Shown here piece by piece: positions 31,916 through 45,337 of a DNA stretch of 64,000 bases (position 1 is the stretch's first letter; each line of letters starts with the position of its first letter). Below the pieces are notes generated by a model that was not told the origin of the DNA, did no database searches, and saw only the letters and a list, made by a program, of their open reading frames with translations. A program made the translations under genes and the position numbers. This stretch comes from Megaustenia siamemsis (taxonomy: Eukaryota > Mollusca > Gastropoda > Stylommatophora > Ariophantidae): positions 40,727,067 to 40,791,066 of the forward strand of contig JAVIAB010000025.1 in assembly GCA_032433765.1 (NCBI GenBank), given 5' to 3'.

Positions 31916-34900
31916 GTCTCTAGCCAGATCTCCCACTTCTCCTGTCGTGTGAAGGTCTCCCTGATAGCTATAAACCACCTTCTTCGTGGTCTCCCCTTGT
32001 CTCTAGCCAGATCTCCCACTTCTCCTGTCTCTGCCAGATCTCCCTGATATTAATATAAACCACCTTCTTCGTGGTCTGCCCTTGTCCCTAGCCAGATCTC
32101 CCACCTCTCCTGTCTGTTGAAGGTCTCCTGAGATCTAGAAAACCAACTTCTTCGTGGTCTCCCTGTCTCTAGCCAGATCTCCACTTCTCCTGTCGTGTTG
32201 AAGGTCTCCCTGATATCTATAAACACCTTCTCGTGGTCTGCCCTTGTCTCTAGCCAGATCTCCCACTTCTCCTGTCGTGTTGAAGGTCTCCCTGATATCT
32301 ATAAACCACCTTCTTCGTGGTATGCCCTTGTCTCTAGCCAGATCTCCCACTTCTCCTGTCGTGTTGAAGGTCTCCCTGATAGCTAAACCACCTTCTTCGT
32401 GGTCTGCCCTTGTCTCTAGCCAGATCTCCCACTTCTCCTGTCGTGTTGAAGGTTTCCCTGATAGCTATAAACCACCTTCTTCGTGGTCTGCCCTTGTCTC
32501 TAGCCAGATCTCCCACTTCTCCTGTCCTGTTGAAGGTCTCCCTGATAGCTATAAACCACCTTCTTCGTGGTCTGCCCTTGTCCTAGCCAGATCTCCCACT
32601 TCTCCTGTCGTGTTGAAGGTCTCCCTGATATCTATAAACCACCTTCTTCGTGGTCTGCCTTGTCTCTAGCCAGATCTCCCACTTCTCCTGTCGTGTTGAA
32701 GGTCTCCCTGATAGCTATAAACCACCTTCTTCGTGGTCTGCCCTTGTCTCTAGCCAGATCTCCCACTTCTCCTGTCCTGTTGAAGGTCTCCCTGATATCT
32801 ATAAACCACCTTCTTCGTGGTATGCCCTTGTCTCTAGCCAGATCTCCCACTTCTCCTGTCGTGTTGAAGGTCTCCCTGATATCTATAAACCACCTTCTTC
32901 GTGGTATGCCCTTGTCTCTAGCCAGATGTCCCACATCTCCTGTCCTGTTGAAGGTCTCCCTGATAGCTATAAACCACCTTCTTCGTGGTCTGCCCTTGTC
33001 TCTAGCCAGATCTCCCACTTCTCCTGTTGTTGAAGGTCTCCCTGATAGCTATAACACACCTTCTTCGTGGTCTGCCTTGTTTCTAGCCAGATCTCCCACT
33101 TCTCCTGTCGTGTTGAAGGTCTCCCTGGTAGCTATAAACCACCTTCTTCGTGGTCTGCCCTTGTCTCTAGCCAGATCTCCCACTTCTCCTGTCGTGTTGA
33201 AGGTCTCCCTGATAGCTATAAACCACCTTCTTCGTGGTCTGCCCTTGTCTCTAGCCAGATCTCCCACTTGTCCTGTCGTTGAACGTCTCCCTTTAGCTAT
33301 AAACCACCTTCTTCGTGGTCTGCCCTTGTCTCTAGCCAGATCTCCCACTTCTCCTGTCGTGTTGAAGGTCTCCCTGATAGCTATAAACCACCTTCTTCGT
33401 GGTCTGCCCTTGTCTCTAGCCAGATCTCCCACTTCTCCTGTCCTGTTGAAGGTCTCCCTGATAGCTATAAACCACCTTCTTCGTGGTCTGCCCTTGTCTC
33501 TAGCCAGATCTCCCACTTCTCCTGTCGTGTTGAAGGTCTCCCTGATAGCTATATAAACCACCTTCTTCGTGGTCTGCCCTTGTCTCTAGCCAGATCTCCC
33601 ACTTCTCCTGTCGTGTTGAAGGTCTCCCTGATATCTATAAACCACCTTCTTCGTGGTCTGCCGTTGTCTCTAGCCAGATCTCCACTTCTCCTGTCGTGTT
33701 GAAGGTCTCCCTGATAGCTATAAACCATCTTCTTCGTGGTCTACCCTTGTCTCTAGCCAGATCTCCCACTTCTCTGTCGTGTTGAAGGTCTCCCTGATAG
33801 CTATAAACCACCTTCTTCGTGGTCTGCCCTTGTCTCGTGCCAGATCTCCCACTTCTCCTGTCGTGTGAAGGTCTCCCTGATAGCTATAAACCACCTTCTT
33901 CGTGGTCTGCCCTTGTCTCTAGCCAGATCTCAAACTTCTCCTGTCGTGTTGAAGGTCTCCCTGATAGCTATAAACCACCTTCTTCGTGGTCTGCCCTTGT
34001 CTCTAGCCAGATCTCCCACTTCTCCTGTCGTGTTGAAGGTCTCCCTGATAGCTATAAACCACCTTCTTCGTGGTCTGCCCTTGTCTCTAGCCAGATCTCC
34101 CACAGTCGTTACATTCACCACAGCATCTCTGTAAGGATCACTTGTCTCTAGCCAGATCTCCCACTTCTCCTGTCGTGTTGAAGGTCTCCCTGATATCTAT
34201 AAAACCACTTCTTCGTGGTCTGCCCTTGTCTCTAGCCAGATCTCCCACTTCTCCTGTCGTGTTGAAGGTCTCCCTGATAGCTATAAACCACCTTCTTCGT
34301 GGTCTGCCCTTGTCTCTAGCCAGATCTCCCACTTCTCCTGTCGTGTTGAAGGTCTCTCTGATAGCTATAAACCACCTTCTTCGTGGTCTGCCCTTGTCTC
34401 TAGCCAGATCTCCCACTTCTCCTGTCGTGTTGAAGGTCTCCCTGATAGCTATAAACCCTTCTTCGTGGTCTGCCCTTGTCTCTAGCCAGATCTCCCACTT
34501 CTCTCGTTTGTTGTGTGTTGAAGGTCTCCTGATAAGCTATAAACCACCTTCTTCGTGGTCTGCCCTTGTCTCTAGCCAGATCTCCCACTTCTCCTGTCGT
34601 GATGAAGGTCTCCCTGATATCTATAAAACACCTTCTTCGTGGTCTGCCCTTGTCTCTAGCCAGATCTCCCACTTCTCCTGTCGTGTTGAAGGTCTCACTG
34701 ATATCTATAAACCACCTTCTTCGTGGTCTGCCCTTGTCTCTAGCCAGATCTCCCACTTCTCCTGTCGTGTTGAAGGTCTCCCTGATAGCTATAAACCACC
34801 TTCTTCGTGGTCTGCCCTTGTCTCTAGCCAGATCTCCCACTTCTCCTGTCGTTTGAAACTCCCTGATAGCTATAAACCACCTTCTTCATGGTATGCCCTT

Positions 34901-37900
34901 GTCTCTAGCCAGATCTCCCACTTCTCCTGTCGTGTTGAAGGTCTCCCTGATAGCTATAAACCACCTTCTTCGTGGTCTGCCCTTGTCTCTAGCCAGATCT
35001 CCCACTTCTCCTGTCGTGTTGAAGGTCTCCCTGATATCTATAAACCACCTTCTTCGTGGTCTGTCCTTGTCTCTAGCCAGATCTCCCACTTCTCCTGTCG
35101 TGTTGAAGGTCTCCCTGATATCTATAAACCACCTTCTTCGCGGTCTGCCCTTGTCTCTAGCCAGATCTCCACTTCTCCTGTCGTGTTGAAGGTCTCCCTG
35201 ATAGCTATAAACCACCTTCTTCGCGGTCTGCCCTTGTCTCTAGCCAGATCTCCCACTTCTCCTGTCGTGTTGAAGGTCTCCCTGATAGCTATAAACCACC
35301 TTCTTCGTGGTCTGCCCTTGTCTCTAGCCAGATCTCCCACTTCTCCAGTCGAGTTGAAAGTCTCCCTGATAGCTATAAACCACCTTCTCGTGGTCTGCCC
35401 TTGTCTCTAGCCAGATCTCCCACTCTCCTGTCGTGTTGAAGGTCTCCCTGATATCTATAAACCACCTTCTTCGTGGTCTGCCCTTGTCTCTAGCCAGATG
35501 TCCCACTTCTCCTGTCTGTTGAGGTCTCCCTGATAGCTATAAACCACCTTCTTCGTGGTCTGCCCTTGTCTCTAGCCAGATCTCCCACTTCTCCTGTCGT
35601 GTTGAAGGTCTCCCTGATAGCTATAAACCACCTTCTTCGTGGTCTGCCCTTGTTTCTAGCCAGATCTCCCACTTCTCCTGTCGTGTTGAAGGTCTCCCTG
35701 GTAGCTATAAACCACCTTCTTCGTGGTCTGCCCTTGTCTCTAGCCAGATCTCCCACTTCTCCTGTCCTGTTGAAGGTCTCCCTGATAGCTATAAACCACC
35801 TTCTTCGTGGTCTGCCCTTGTCTCTAGCCAGATCTCCCACTTGTCCTGTCGTGTTGAACGTCTCCCTTTGATAGCTATAAACCACCTTCTTCGTGGTCTG
35901 CCCTTGTCTCTAGCTAGATCTCCCACTTCTCCTGTCGTGTTGAAGGTCTCCCTGATAGCTATAAACCACATTCTTCGTGGTCTGCCTTGTCTCTAGCCAG
36001 ATCTCCACTTTCTGTCCTGTTGAAGGTCTCCCTGATAGCTATAAACCACCTTCTTCGTGGTCTGCCCTTGTCTCTAGCCAGATCTCCCACTTCTCCTGTC
36101 GTGTTGAGGTCTCCCTGATATCTATAAACCACCTTCTTCGTGGTCTGCCTTGTCTCTAGCCAGATGTCCCACTTCTCCTGTCCTGTGAAGGTCTCCCTGA
36201 TAGCGATAAACCACCTTCTTCGTGGTCTGCCTTGTCTCTAGCCAGATCTCCCACTTCTCCTGTCGTGTTGAAGGTCTCCCTGATAGCTATAAACCACCTT
36301 CTTCGTGGTCTGCCCTTGTTTCTAGCCAGATCTCCCACTTCTCCTGTCGTTTGAAGGTCTCCCTGGTAGCTATAAACAACCTTCTTCGTGGTCTGCCCTT
36401 GTCTCTAGCCAGATCTCCCACTTCTCCTGTCTGTTGAAGGTCTCCCTGATAGCTATAAACCACCTTCTTCGTGGTCTGCCTTGTCTCTAGCCAGATCTCC
36501 CACTTGTCCTGTCGTGTTGAACGTCTCCCTTTTAGCTATAAACCACCTTCTTCGTGGTCTGCCCTTGTCTCTAGCTAGATCTCCCACTTCTCCTGTCGTG
36601 TTGAGGTCTCCCTGATAGCTAAAACCACCTTCTTCGTGGTCTGCCCTTGTCTCTAGCCAGATCTCCACTTCTCCTGTCCTGTTGAAGGTCTCCCTGATAG
36701 CTATAAACCACCTTCTTCGTGGTCTGCCCTTGTCTCTAGCCAGATCTCCCACTTCTCCTGTCGTGTTGAAGGTCTCCCTGATAGCTATAAACCACCTTCT
36801 TCGTGGTCTGCCATTGTCTCTAGCCAGATCTCCCACTTCTCCTGTCGTGTTGAAGGTCTCCCTGATATCTATAAACCACCTTCTTCGTGGTCTGCCGTTG
36901 TCTCTAGCCAGATCTCCCACTTCTCCTGTCGTGTTGAAGGTCTCCCTGATAGCTATAAACCATCTTCTTCGTGGTCTACCCTTGTCTCTAGCCAGATCTC
37001 CCACTTCTCCTGTCGTGTTGAAGGTCTCCCTGATAGCTATAAACCACCTTCTTCGTGGTCTGCCCTTGTCTCGTGCCAGATCTCCCACTTCTCCTGTCGT
37101 GTTGAAGGTCTCCCTGATAGCTATAAACCACCTTCTTCGTGGTCTACCCTTGTCTCTAGCCAGATCTCAAACTTCTCCTGTCGTGTTGAAGGTCTCCCTG
37201 ATAGCTATAAACCACCTTCTTCGTGGTCTGCCCTTGTCTCTAGCCAGATCTCCCACTTCTCCTGTCGTGTTGAAGGTCTCCCTGATAGCTATAAACCACC
37301 TTCTTCGTGTCTGCCTTGTCTCTAGCCAGATCTCCCACAGAACGTTACATTCACCACAGCATCTCTGTAAGGATCACTGTCTCTAGCCAGATCTCCCACT
37401 TCTCCTGTCGTGTTGAAGGTCTCCCTGATATCTATAAACCACCTTCTTCGTGGTCTGCCCTTGTCTCTAGCCAGATCTCCCACTTCTCCTGTCGTGTGAA
37501 GGTCTCCCTGATATCTATAAACCACCTTCTTCGTGGTCTGCCCTTGTCTCTAGCCAGATCTCCCACTTCTCCTGTCGTGTTGAAGGTCTCTCTGATAGCT
37601 ATAAACCACCTTCTTCGTGGTCTGCCCTTGTCTCTAGCCAGATCTCCCACTTCTCCTGTCGTGTTGAAGGTCTCCCTGATAGCTATAAACCACCTTCTTC
37701 GTGGTCTGCCTTGTCTCTAGCCAGATCTCCCACTTCTCCTGTCGTGTTGAAGGTCTCCCTGATAGCTATAAACCACCTTCTTCGTGGTCTACCCTTGTCT
37801 CTAGCCAGATCTCAAACTTCTCCTGTCGTGTTGAAGGTCTCCCTGATAGCTATATAAACCACCTTCTTCGTGGTCTGCCCTTGTCTCTAGCCAGATCTCC

Positions 37901-40900
37901 CACTTCTCCTGTCGTGTTGAAGGTCTCCCTGATAGCTATAAACCACCTTCTTCGTGGTCTGCCCTTGTCTCTAGCCAGATCTCCCACAGAACGTTACATT
38001 CACCACAGCATCTCTGTAAGGATCACTGTCTCTAGCCAGATCTCCCACTTCTCCTGTCGTGTTGAAGGTCTCCCTGATATCTATAAACCACCTTCTTCGT
38101 GGTCTGCCCTTGTCTCTAGCCAGATCTCCCACTTCTCCTGTCGTGTTGAAGGTCTCCCTTTTAGCTATAAACCACCTTCTTCGTGGTCTGCCCTTGTCTC
38201 TAGCCAGATCTCCCACTTCTCCTGTCGTGTTGAAGGTCTCTCTGATAGCTATAAACCACCTTCTTCGTGGTCTGCCCTTGTCTCTAGCCAGATCTCCCAC
38301 TTCTCCTGTCGTGTTGAAGGTCTCCCTGATAGCTATAAACCACCTTCTTCGTGGTCTGCCCTTGTCTCTAGCCAGATCTCCCACTTCTCCTGTCGTGTTG
38401 AAGGTCTCCCTGATAGCTATAAACCACCTTCTTCGTGGTCTGCCCTTGTCTCTAGCCAGATCTCCCACTTCTCCTGTCGTGATGAAGGTCTCCCTGATAT
38501 CTATAAACCACCTTCTTCGTGGTCTGCCCTTGTCTCTAGCCAGATCTCCCACTTCTCCTGTCGTGTTGAAGGTCTCACTGATATCTATAAACCACTTTCT
38601 TCGTGGTCTGCCCTTGTCTCTAGCCAGATCTCCCACTTCTCCTGTCGTGTTGAAGGTCTCCCTGATAGCTATAAACCACCTTCTTCGTGGTCTGCCCTTG
38701 TCTCTAGCCAGATCTCCCACTTCTCCTGTCGTGTTGAAGGTCTCCCTGATAGCTATAAACCACCTTCTTCATGGTCTGCCCTTGTCTCTAGCCAGATCTC
38801 CCACTTCTCCTGTCGTGTTGAAGGTCTCCCTGATAGCTATAAACCACCTTCTTCGTGGTTCTGCCCTTGTCTCTAGCCAGATCTCCCACTTCTCCTGTCG
38901 TGTTGAAGGTCTCCCTGATATCTATAAACCACCTTCTTCGTGGTCTGTCCTTGTCTCTAGCCAGATCTCCCACTTCTCCTGTCGTGTTGAAGGTCTCCCT
39001 GATATCTATAAACCACCTTCTTCGCGGTCTGCCCTTGTCTCTAGCCAGATCTCCCACTTCTCCTGTCGTGTTGAAGGTCTCCCTGATAGCTATAAACCAC
39101 CTTCTTCGCGGTCTGCCCTTGTCTCTAGCCAGATCTCCCACTTCTCCTGTCGTGTTGAAGGTCTCCCTGATAGCTATAAACCACCTTCTTCGTGGTCTGC
39201 CCTTGTCCCTAGCCAGATCTCCCACCTCTCCTGTCCTGTTGAAGGTCTCCCTGATATCTATAACCACCTTCTTCGTGGTCTACCCTTGTCTCTAGCCAGA
39301 TCTCCCACTTCTCCTGTCGTGTTGAAGGTCTCCCTGATATCTATAAACCACCTTCTTCGTGGTCTGCCCTTGTCTCTAGCCAGATCTCCCACTTCTCCTG
39401 TCGTGTTGAAGGTCTCCCTGATATCTATAAACCACCTTCTTCGTGGTCTGCCCTTGTCTCTAGCCAGATCTCCCACTTCTCCTGTCGTGTTGAAGGTCTC
39501 CCTGATAGCTATAAACCACCTTCTTCGTGGTCTGCCCTTGTCTCTAGCCAGATCTCCCACTTCTCCTGTCGTGTTGAAGGTTCCCTGATAGCTATAAACC
39601 ACCTTCTTCGTGGTCTGCCCTTGTCTCTAGCCAGATCTCCCACTTCTCCTGTCCTGTTGAAGGTCTCCCTGATAGCTATAAACCACCTTCTTCGTGGTCT
39701 GCCCTTGTCTCTAGCCAGATCTCCCACTTCTCCTGTCGTGTTGAAGGTCTCCCTGATATCTATAAACCACCTTCTTCGTGGTCTGCCCTTGTCTCTAGCC
39801 AGATCTCCCACTTCTCCTGTCGTGTTGAAGGTCTCCCTGATAGCTATAAACCACCTTCTTCGTGGTCTGCCTTGTCTCTAGCCAGATCTCCCACTTCTCC
39901 TGTCCTGTTGAAGGTCTCCCTGATATCTATAAACCACCTTCTTCGTGGTCTGCCCTTGTCTCTAGCCAGATCTCCCACTTCTCCTGTCGTGTTGAAGGTC
40001 TCCCTGATATCTATAAACCACCTTCTTCGTGGTCTGCCCTTGTCTCTAGCCAGATGTCCCACTTCTCCTGTCCTGTTGAAGGTCTCCCTGATAGCTATAA
40101 ACCACCTTCTTCGTGGTCTGCCCTTGTCTCTAGCCAGATCTCCCACTTCTCCTGTCGTGTTGAAGGTCTCCCTGATAGCTATAAACCACCTTCTTCGTGT
40201 CTGCCCTTGTTTCTAGCCAGATCTCCCACTTCTCCTGTCGTGTTGAAGGTCTCCCTGGTAGCTATAAAACACCTTCTTCGTGGTCTGCCTTGTCTCTAGC
40301 CAGATCTCCCACTTCTCCTGTCCTGTTGAAGGTCTCCCTGATAGCTATAAACCACCTTCTTCGTGGTCTGCCCTTGTCTCTAGCCAGATCTCCCACTTGT
40401 CCTGTCGTGTTGAACGTCTCCCTTTTAGCTATAAACCACCTTCTTCGTGGTCTGCCCTTGTCTCTAGCTAGATCTCCCACTTCTCCTGTCGTGTTGAAGG
40501 TCTCCCTGATAGCTATAAACCACCTTCTTCGTGGTCTGCCCTTGTCTCTAGCCAGATCTCCCACTTCTCCTGTCCTGTTGAAGGTCTCCCTGATAGCTAT
40601 AACCACCTTCTTCGTGGTCTGCCCTTGTCTCTAGCCAGATCTCCCACTTCTCCTGTCGTGTTGAAGGTCTCCCTGATAGCTATAAACCACCTTCTTCGTG
40701 GTCTGCCATTGTCTCTAGCCAGATCTCCCACTTCTCCTGTCGTGTTGAAGGTCTCCCTGATATCTATAAACCACCTCTTCGTGGTCTGCCGTTGTCTCTA
40801 GCCAGATCTCCCACTTCTCCTGTCGTGTTGAAGGTCTCCCTGATAGCTATAAACCATCTTCTTCGTGGTCTACCTTGTCTCTAGCCAGATCTCCCACTTC

Positions 40901-43900
40901 TCCTGTCGTGTTGAAGGTCTCCCTGATAGCTATAAACCACCTTCTTCGTGGTCTGCCCTTGTCTCGTGCCAGATCTCCCACTTCTCCTGTCGTGTTGAAG
41001 GTCTCCCTGATAGCTATAAACCACCTTCTTCGTGGTCTACCCTTGTCTCTAGCCAGATCTCAACTTCTCCTGTCGTGTTGAAGGTCTCCCTGATAGCTAT
41101 AAACCACCTTCTTCGTGTCTGCCTTGTCTCTAGCCAGATCTCCCACTTCTCCTGTCGTGTTGAAGGTCTCCCTGATAGCTATAAACCACCTTCTTCGTGG
41201 TCTGCCCTTGTCTCTAGCCAGATCTCCCACAGAACGTTACATTCACCACAGCATCTCTGTAAGGATCACTGTCTCTAGCCAGATCTCCCACTTCTCCTGT
41301 CGTGTTGAAGGTCTCCCTGATATCTATAAACCACCTTCTTCGTGGTCTGCCCTTGTCTCTAGCCAGATCTCCCACTTCTCCTGTCGTGTTGAAGGTCTCC
41401 CTGATATCTATAAACCACCTTCTTCGTGGTCTGCCCGTGCTCTAGCCAGATCTCCCACTTCTCCGGTCGTGTTGAAGGTCTCTCTGATAGCTATAAACCA
41501 CCTTCTTCGTGGTCTGCCCTTGTCTCTAGCCAGATCTCCCACTTCTCCTGTCGTGTTGAAGGTCTCCCTGATAGCTATAAACCACCTTCTTCGTGGTCTG
41601 CCCTTGTCTCTAGCCAGATCTCCACTTCTCCTGTCGTGTTGAAGGTCTCCCTGATAGCTATAAACCACCTTCTTCGTGGTCTGCCCTTGTCTCTAGCCAG
41701 ATCTCCCACTTCTCCTGTCGTGATGAAGGTCTCCCTGATATCTATAACCACCTTCTTCGTGGTCTGCCCTTGTCTCTAGCCAGATCTCCCACTTCTCCTG
41801 TCGTGTTGAAGGTCTCACTGATATCTATAAACCACCTTCTTCGTGGTCTGCCCTTGTCTCTAGCCAGATCTCCCACTTCTCCTGTCGTGTTGAAGGTCTC
41901 CCTGATAGCTATAAACCACCTTCTTCGTGGTCTGCCCTTGTCTCTAGCCAGATCTCCCACTTCTCCTGTCGTGTTGAAGGTCTCCCTGATAGCTATAAAC
42001 CACCTTCTTCATGGTCTGCCCTTGTCTTCTAGCCAGATCTCCCACTTCTCCTGTCGTGTTGAAGGTCTCCCTGATAGCTATAAACCACCTTCTTCGTGGT
42101 CTGCCCTTGTCTCTAGCCAGATCTCCCACTTCTCCTGTCGTGTTGAAGGTCTCCCTGATATCTATAAACCACCTTCTTCGTGGTCTGTCCTTGTCTCTAG
42201 CCAGATCTCCCACTTCTCCTGTCGTGTTGAAGGTCTCCCTGATATCTATAAACCACCTTCTTCGCGGTCTGCCCTTGTCTCTAGCCAGATCTCCCACTTC
42301 TCCTGTCGTGTTGAAGGTCTCCCTGATAGCTATAACCACCTTCTTCGCGGTCTGCCCTTGTCTCTAGCCAGATCTCCCACTTCTCCTGTCGTGTTGAAGG
42401 TCTCCCTGATAGCTATAAACCACCTTCTTCGTGGTCTGCCCTTGTCTCTAGCCAGATCTCCCACTTCTCCAGTCGAGTTGAAAGTCTCCCTGATAGCTAT
42501 AAACCACCTTCTTCGTGGTCTGCCCTTGTCTCTAGCCAGATCTCCCACTTCTCCTGTCGTGTTGAAGGTCTCCCTGATATCTATAAAACCACCTTCTTCG
42601 TGGTCTGCCCTTGTCTCTAGCCAGATCTCCCACTTCTCCTGTCGTGTTGAAGGTCTCCCTGATAGCTATAAACCACCTTCTTCGTGGTCTACCCTTGTCT
42701 CTAGCCAGATCTCAAACTTCTCCTGTCGTGTTGAAGGTCTCCCTGATAGCTATAAACCACCTTCTTCGTGGTCTGCCCTTGTCTCTAGCCAGATCTCCCA
42801 CAGAACGTTACATTCACCACAGCATCTCTGTAAGGATCACTGTCTCTAGCCAGATCTCCACTTCTCCTGTCGTGTTGAAGGTCTCCCTGATATCTATAAA
42901 CCACCTTCTTCGTGGTCTGCCCTTGTCTCTAGCCAGATCTCCCACTTCTCCTGTCGTGTTGAAGGTCTCCCTGATATCTATAAACCACCTTCTTCGTGGT
43001 CTGCCCTTGTCTCTAGCCAGATCTCCCACTTCTCCTGTCGTGTTGAAGGTCTCTCTGATAGCTATAAACCACTTCTTCGTGGTCTGCCCTTGTCTCTAGC
43101 CAGATCTCCCACTTCTCCTGTCGTGTTGAAGGTCTCCCTGATAGCTATAAACCACCTTCTTCGTGGTCTGCCCTTGTCTCTAGCCAGATCTCCCACTTCT
43201 CCTGTCGTGTTGAAGGTCTCCCTGATAGCTATAAACCACCTTCTTCGTGGTCTGCCTTGTCTCTAGCCAGATCTCCCACTTCTCCTGTCGTGATGAAGGT
43301 CTCCCTGATATCTATAAACCACCTTCTTCGTGGTCTGCCCTTGTCTCTAGCCAGATCTCCCACTTCTCCTGTCGTGTTGAAGGTCTCACTGATATCTATA
43401 AACCACCTTCTTCGTGGTCTGCCCTTGTCTCTAGCCAGATCTCCCACTTCTCCTGTCGTGTTGAAGGTCTCCCTGATAGCTATAAACCACCTTCTTCGTG
43501 GTCTGCCCTTGTCTCTAGCCAGATCTCCCACTTCTCCTGTCGTGTTGAAGGTCTCCCTGATAGCTATAAACCACCTTCTTCATGGTCTGCCCTTGTCTCT
43601 AGCCAGATCTCCCACTTCTCCTGTCGTGTTGAAGGTCTCCCTGATAGCTATAAACCACCTTCTTCGTGGTCTGCCCTTGTCTCTAGCCAGATCTCCCACT
43701 TCTCCTGTCGTGTTGAAGGTCTCCCTGATATCTATAAACCACCTTCTTCGTGGTCTGTCCTTGTCTCTAGCCAGATCTCCCACTTCTCCTGTCGTGTTGA
43801 AGGTCTCCCTGATATCTATAAACCACCTTCTTCGCGGTCTGCCCGTGTCTCTAGCCAGATCTCCCACTTCTCCTGTCGTGTTGAAGGTCTCCCTGATAGC

Positions 43901-45290
43901 TATAAACCACCTTCTTCGCGGTCTGCCCTTGTCTCTAGCCAGATCTCCCACTTCTCCTGTCGTGTTGAAGGTCTCCCTGATAGCTATAAACCACCTTCTT
44001 CGTGGTCTGCCCTTGTCTCTAGCCAGATCTCCCACTTCTCCAGTCGAGTTGAAAGTCTCCCTGATAGCTATAAACCACCTTCTTCGTGGTCTGCCCTTGT
44101 CTCTAGCCAGATCTCCCACTTCTCCTGTCGTGTTGAAGGTCTCCCTGATATCTATAAACCACCTCCTTCGTGGTCTGCCCTTGTCTCTAGCCAGATCTCC
44201 CACTTCTCCTGTCGTGTTGAAGGTCTCCCTGATATCTATAAACCACATTCTTCGTGGTCTGCCCTTGTCTCTAGCCAGATCTCCCACTTCTCCTGTCGTG
44301 TTGAAGGTCTCCCTGATAGCTATAAACCACATTCTTCGTGGTCTGCCCTTGTCTCTAGCCAGATCTCCCACTTCTCCTGTCGTGTTGAAGGTCTCCCTGA
44401 TAGCTATAAACCACCTTCTTCGTGGTCTGCCCTTGTCTCTAGCCAGATCTCCCACTTCTCCTGTCGTGTTGAAGGTCTCCCTGATAGCTATAAACCACCT
44501 TCTTCGTGGTCTGCCCTTGTCTCTAGCCAGATCTCCCACTTCTCCTGTCGTGTTGAAGGTCTCCCTGATATCTATAAACCACCTTCTTCGTGGTCTGTCC
44601 TTGTCTCTAGCCAGATCTCCCACTTCTCCTGTCGTGTTGAAGGTCTCCCTGATATCTATAAACCACCTTCTTCGCGGTCTGCCCTTGTCTCTAGCCAGAT
44701 CTCCCACTTCTCCTGTCGTGTTGAAGGTCTCCCTGATAGCTATAAACCACCTTCTTCGTGGTCTGCCCTTGTCTCTAGCCAGATCTCCCACTTCTCCTGT
44801 CGTGTTGAAGGTCTCCCTGATAGCTATAAACCACCTTCTTCGTGGTCTGCCCTTGTCTCTAGCCAGATCTCCCACTTCTCCTGTCGTGTTGAAGGTCTCC
44901 CTGATAGCTATAAACCACCTTCTTCGTGGTCTGCCTTTGTGTCTAGCCAGATCTCCCACTTCTCCTGTCGTGTTGAAGGTCTCCCTGATATCTATAAACC
45001 ACCTTCTTCGTGGTCTGCCCTTGTCTCTAGCCAGATCTCCCACTTCTCCTGTCGTGTTTAAGGTCTCCCTGATATCTATAAACCACTTTCTTCGTGGTCT
45101 GTTATTGTCTCTAGCCAGATCTCCCACTTCTCCTGTCGTGTTGAAGGTATCCCTGATAGCTATAAACCACCTTCTTCGTGGTCTGCCTTGTCTCTAGCCA
45201 GATCTCCCACTTCTCCTGTCGTGTTGACGGTCTCCCTGATAGCTATAAACCACCTTCTTCGTGGTCTGCCCTTGTCTTGTCGACGCGGAA
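31916..45290. repeat. 84-bp satellite derived from retrotransposon coding sequence
   Basis: About 159 copies of an 84-bp (28-codon) unit. On the minus strand the unit reads GDLARDKGRPRRRWFIAIRE then TFNTTGEV. GRPRRRW is the post-RT motif of RTE-like ORFs, and LARD matches the 'LARDRD' motif that follows it in such ORFs. The right edge (45275-45324) continues in the minus-strand upstream direction as SVDRTIIEDMVPRRQDKGRP, normal-looking retrotransposon coding sequence. Units of three-base-multiple length keep both strands open for hundreds of codons; occasional one-base slips break them. Higher-order blocks are visible. Confidence 0.96.
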
Positions 45291-45337
45291 CCATGTCTTC
45301 TATTATTGTTCTGTCCACGCTACTTTGCCGTGACCAT

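Noticed and set aside
34142..45197. Overlapping open frames of 400-650 codons on both strands
   Set aside because: The 84-bp unit is 28 codons long, so frames stay open by periodicity. The minus-strand reading has meaning only as a fossil of the retrotransposon segment that seeded the array.
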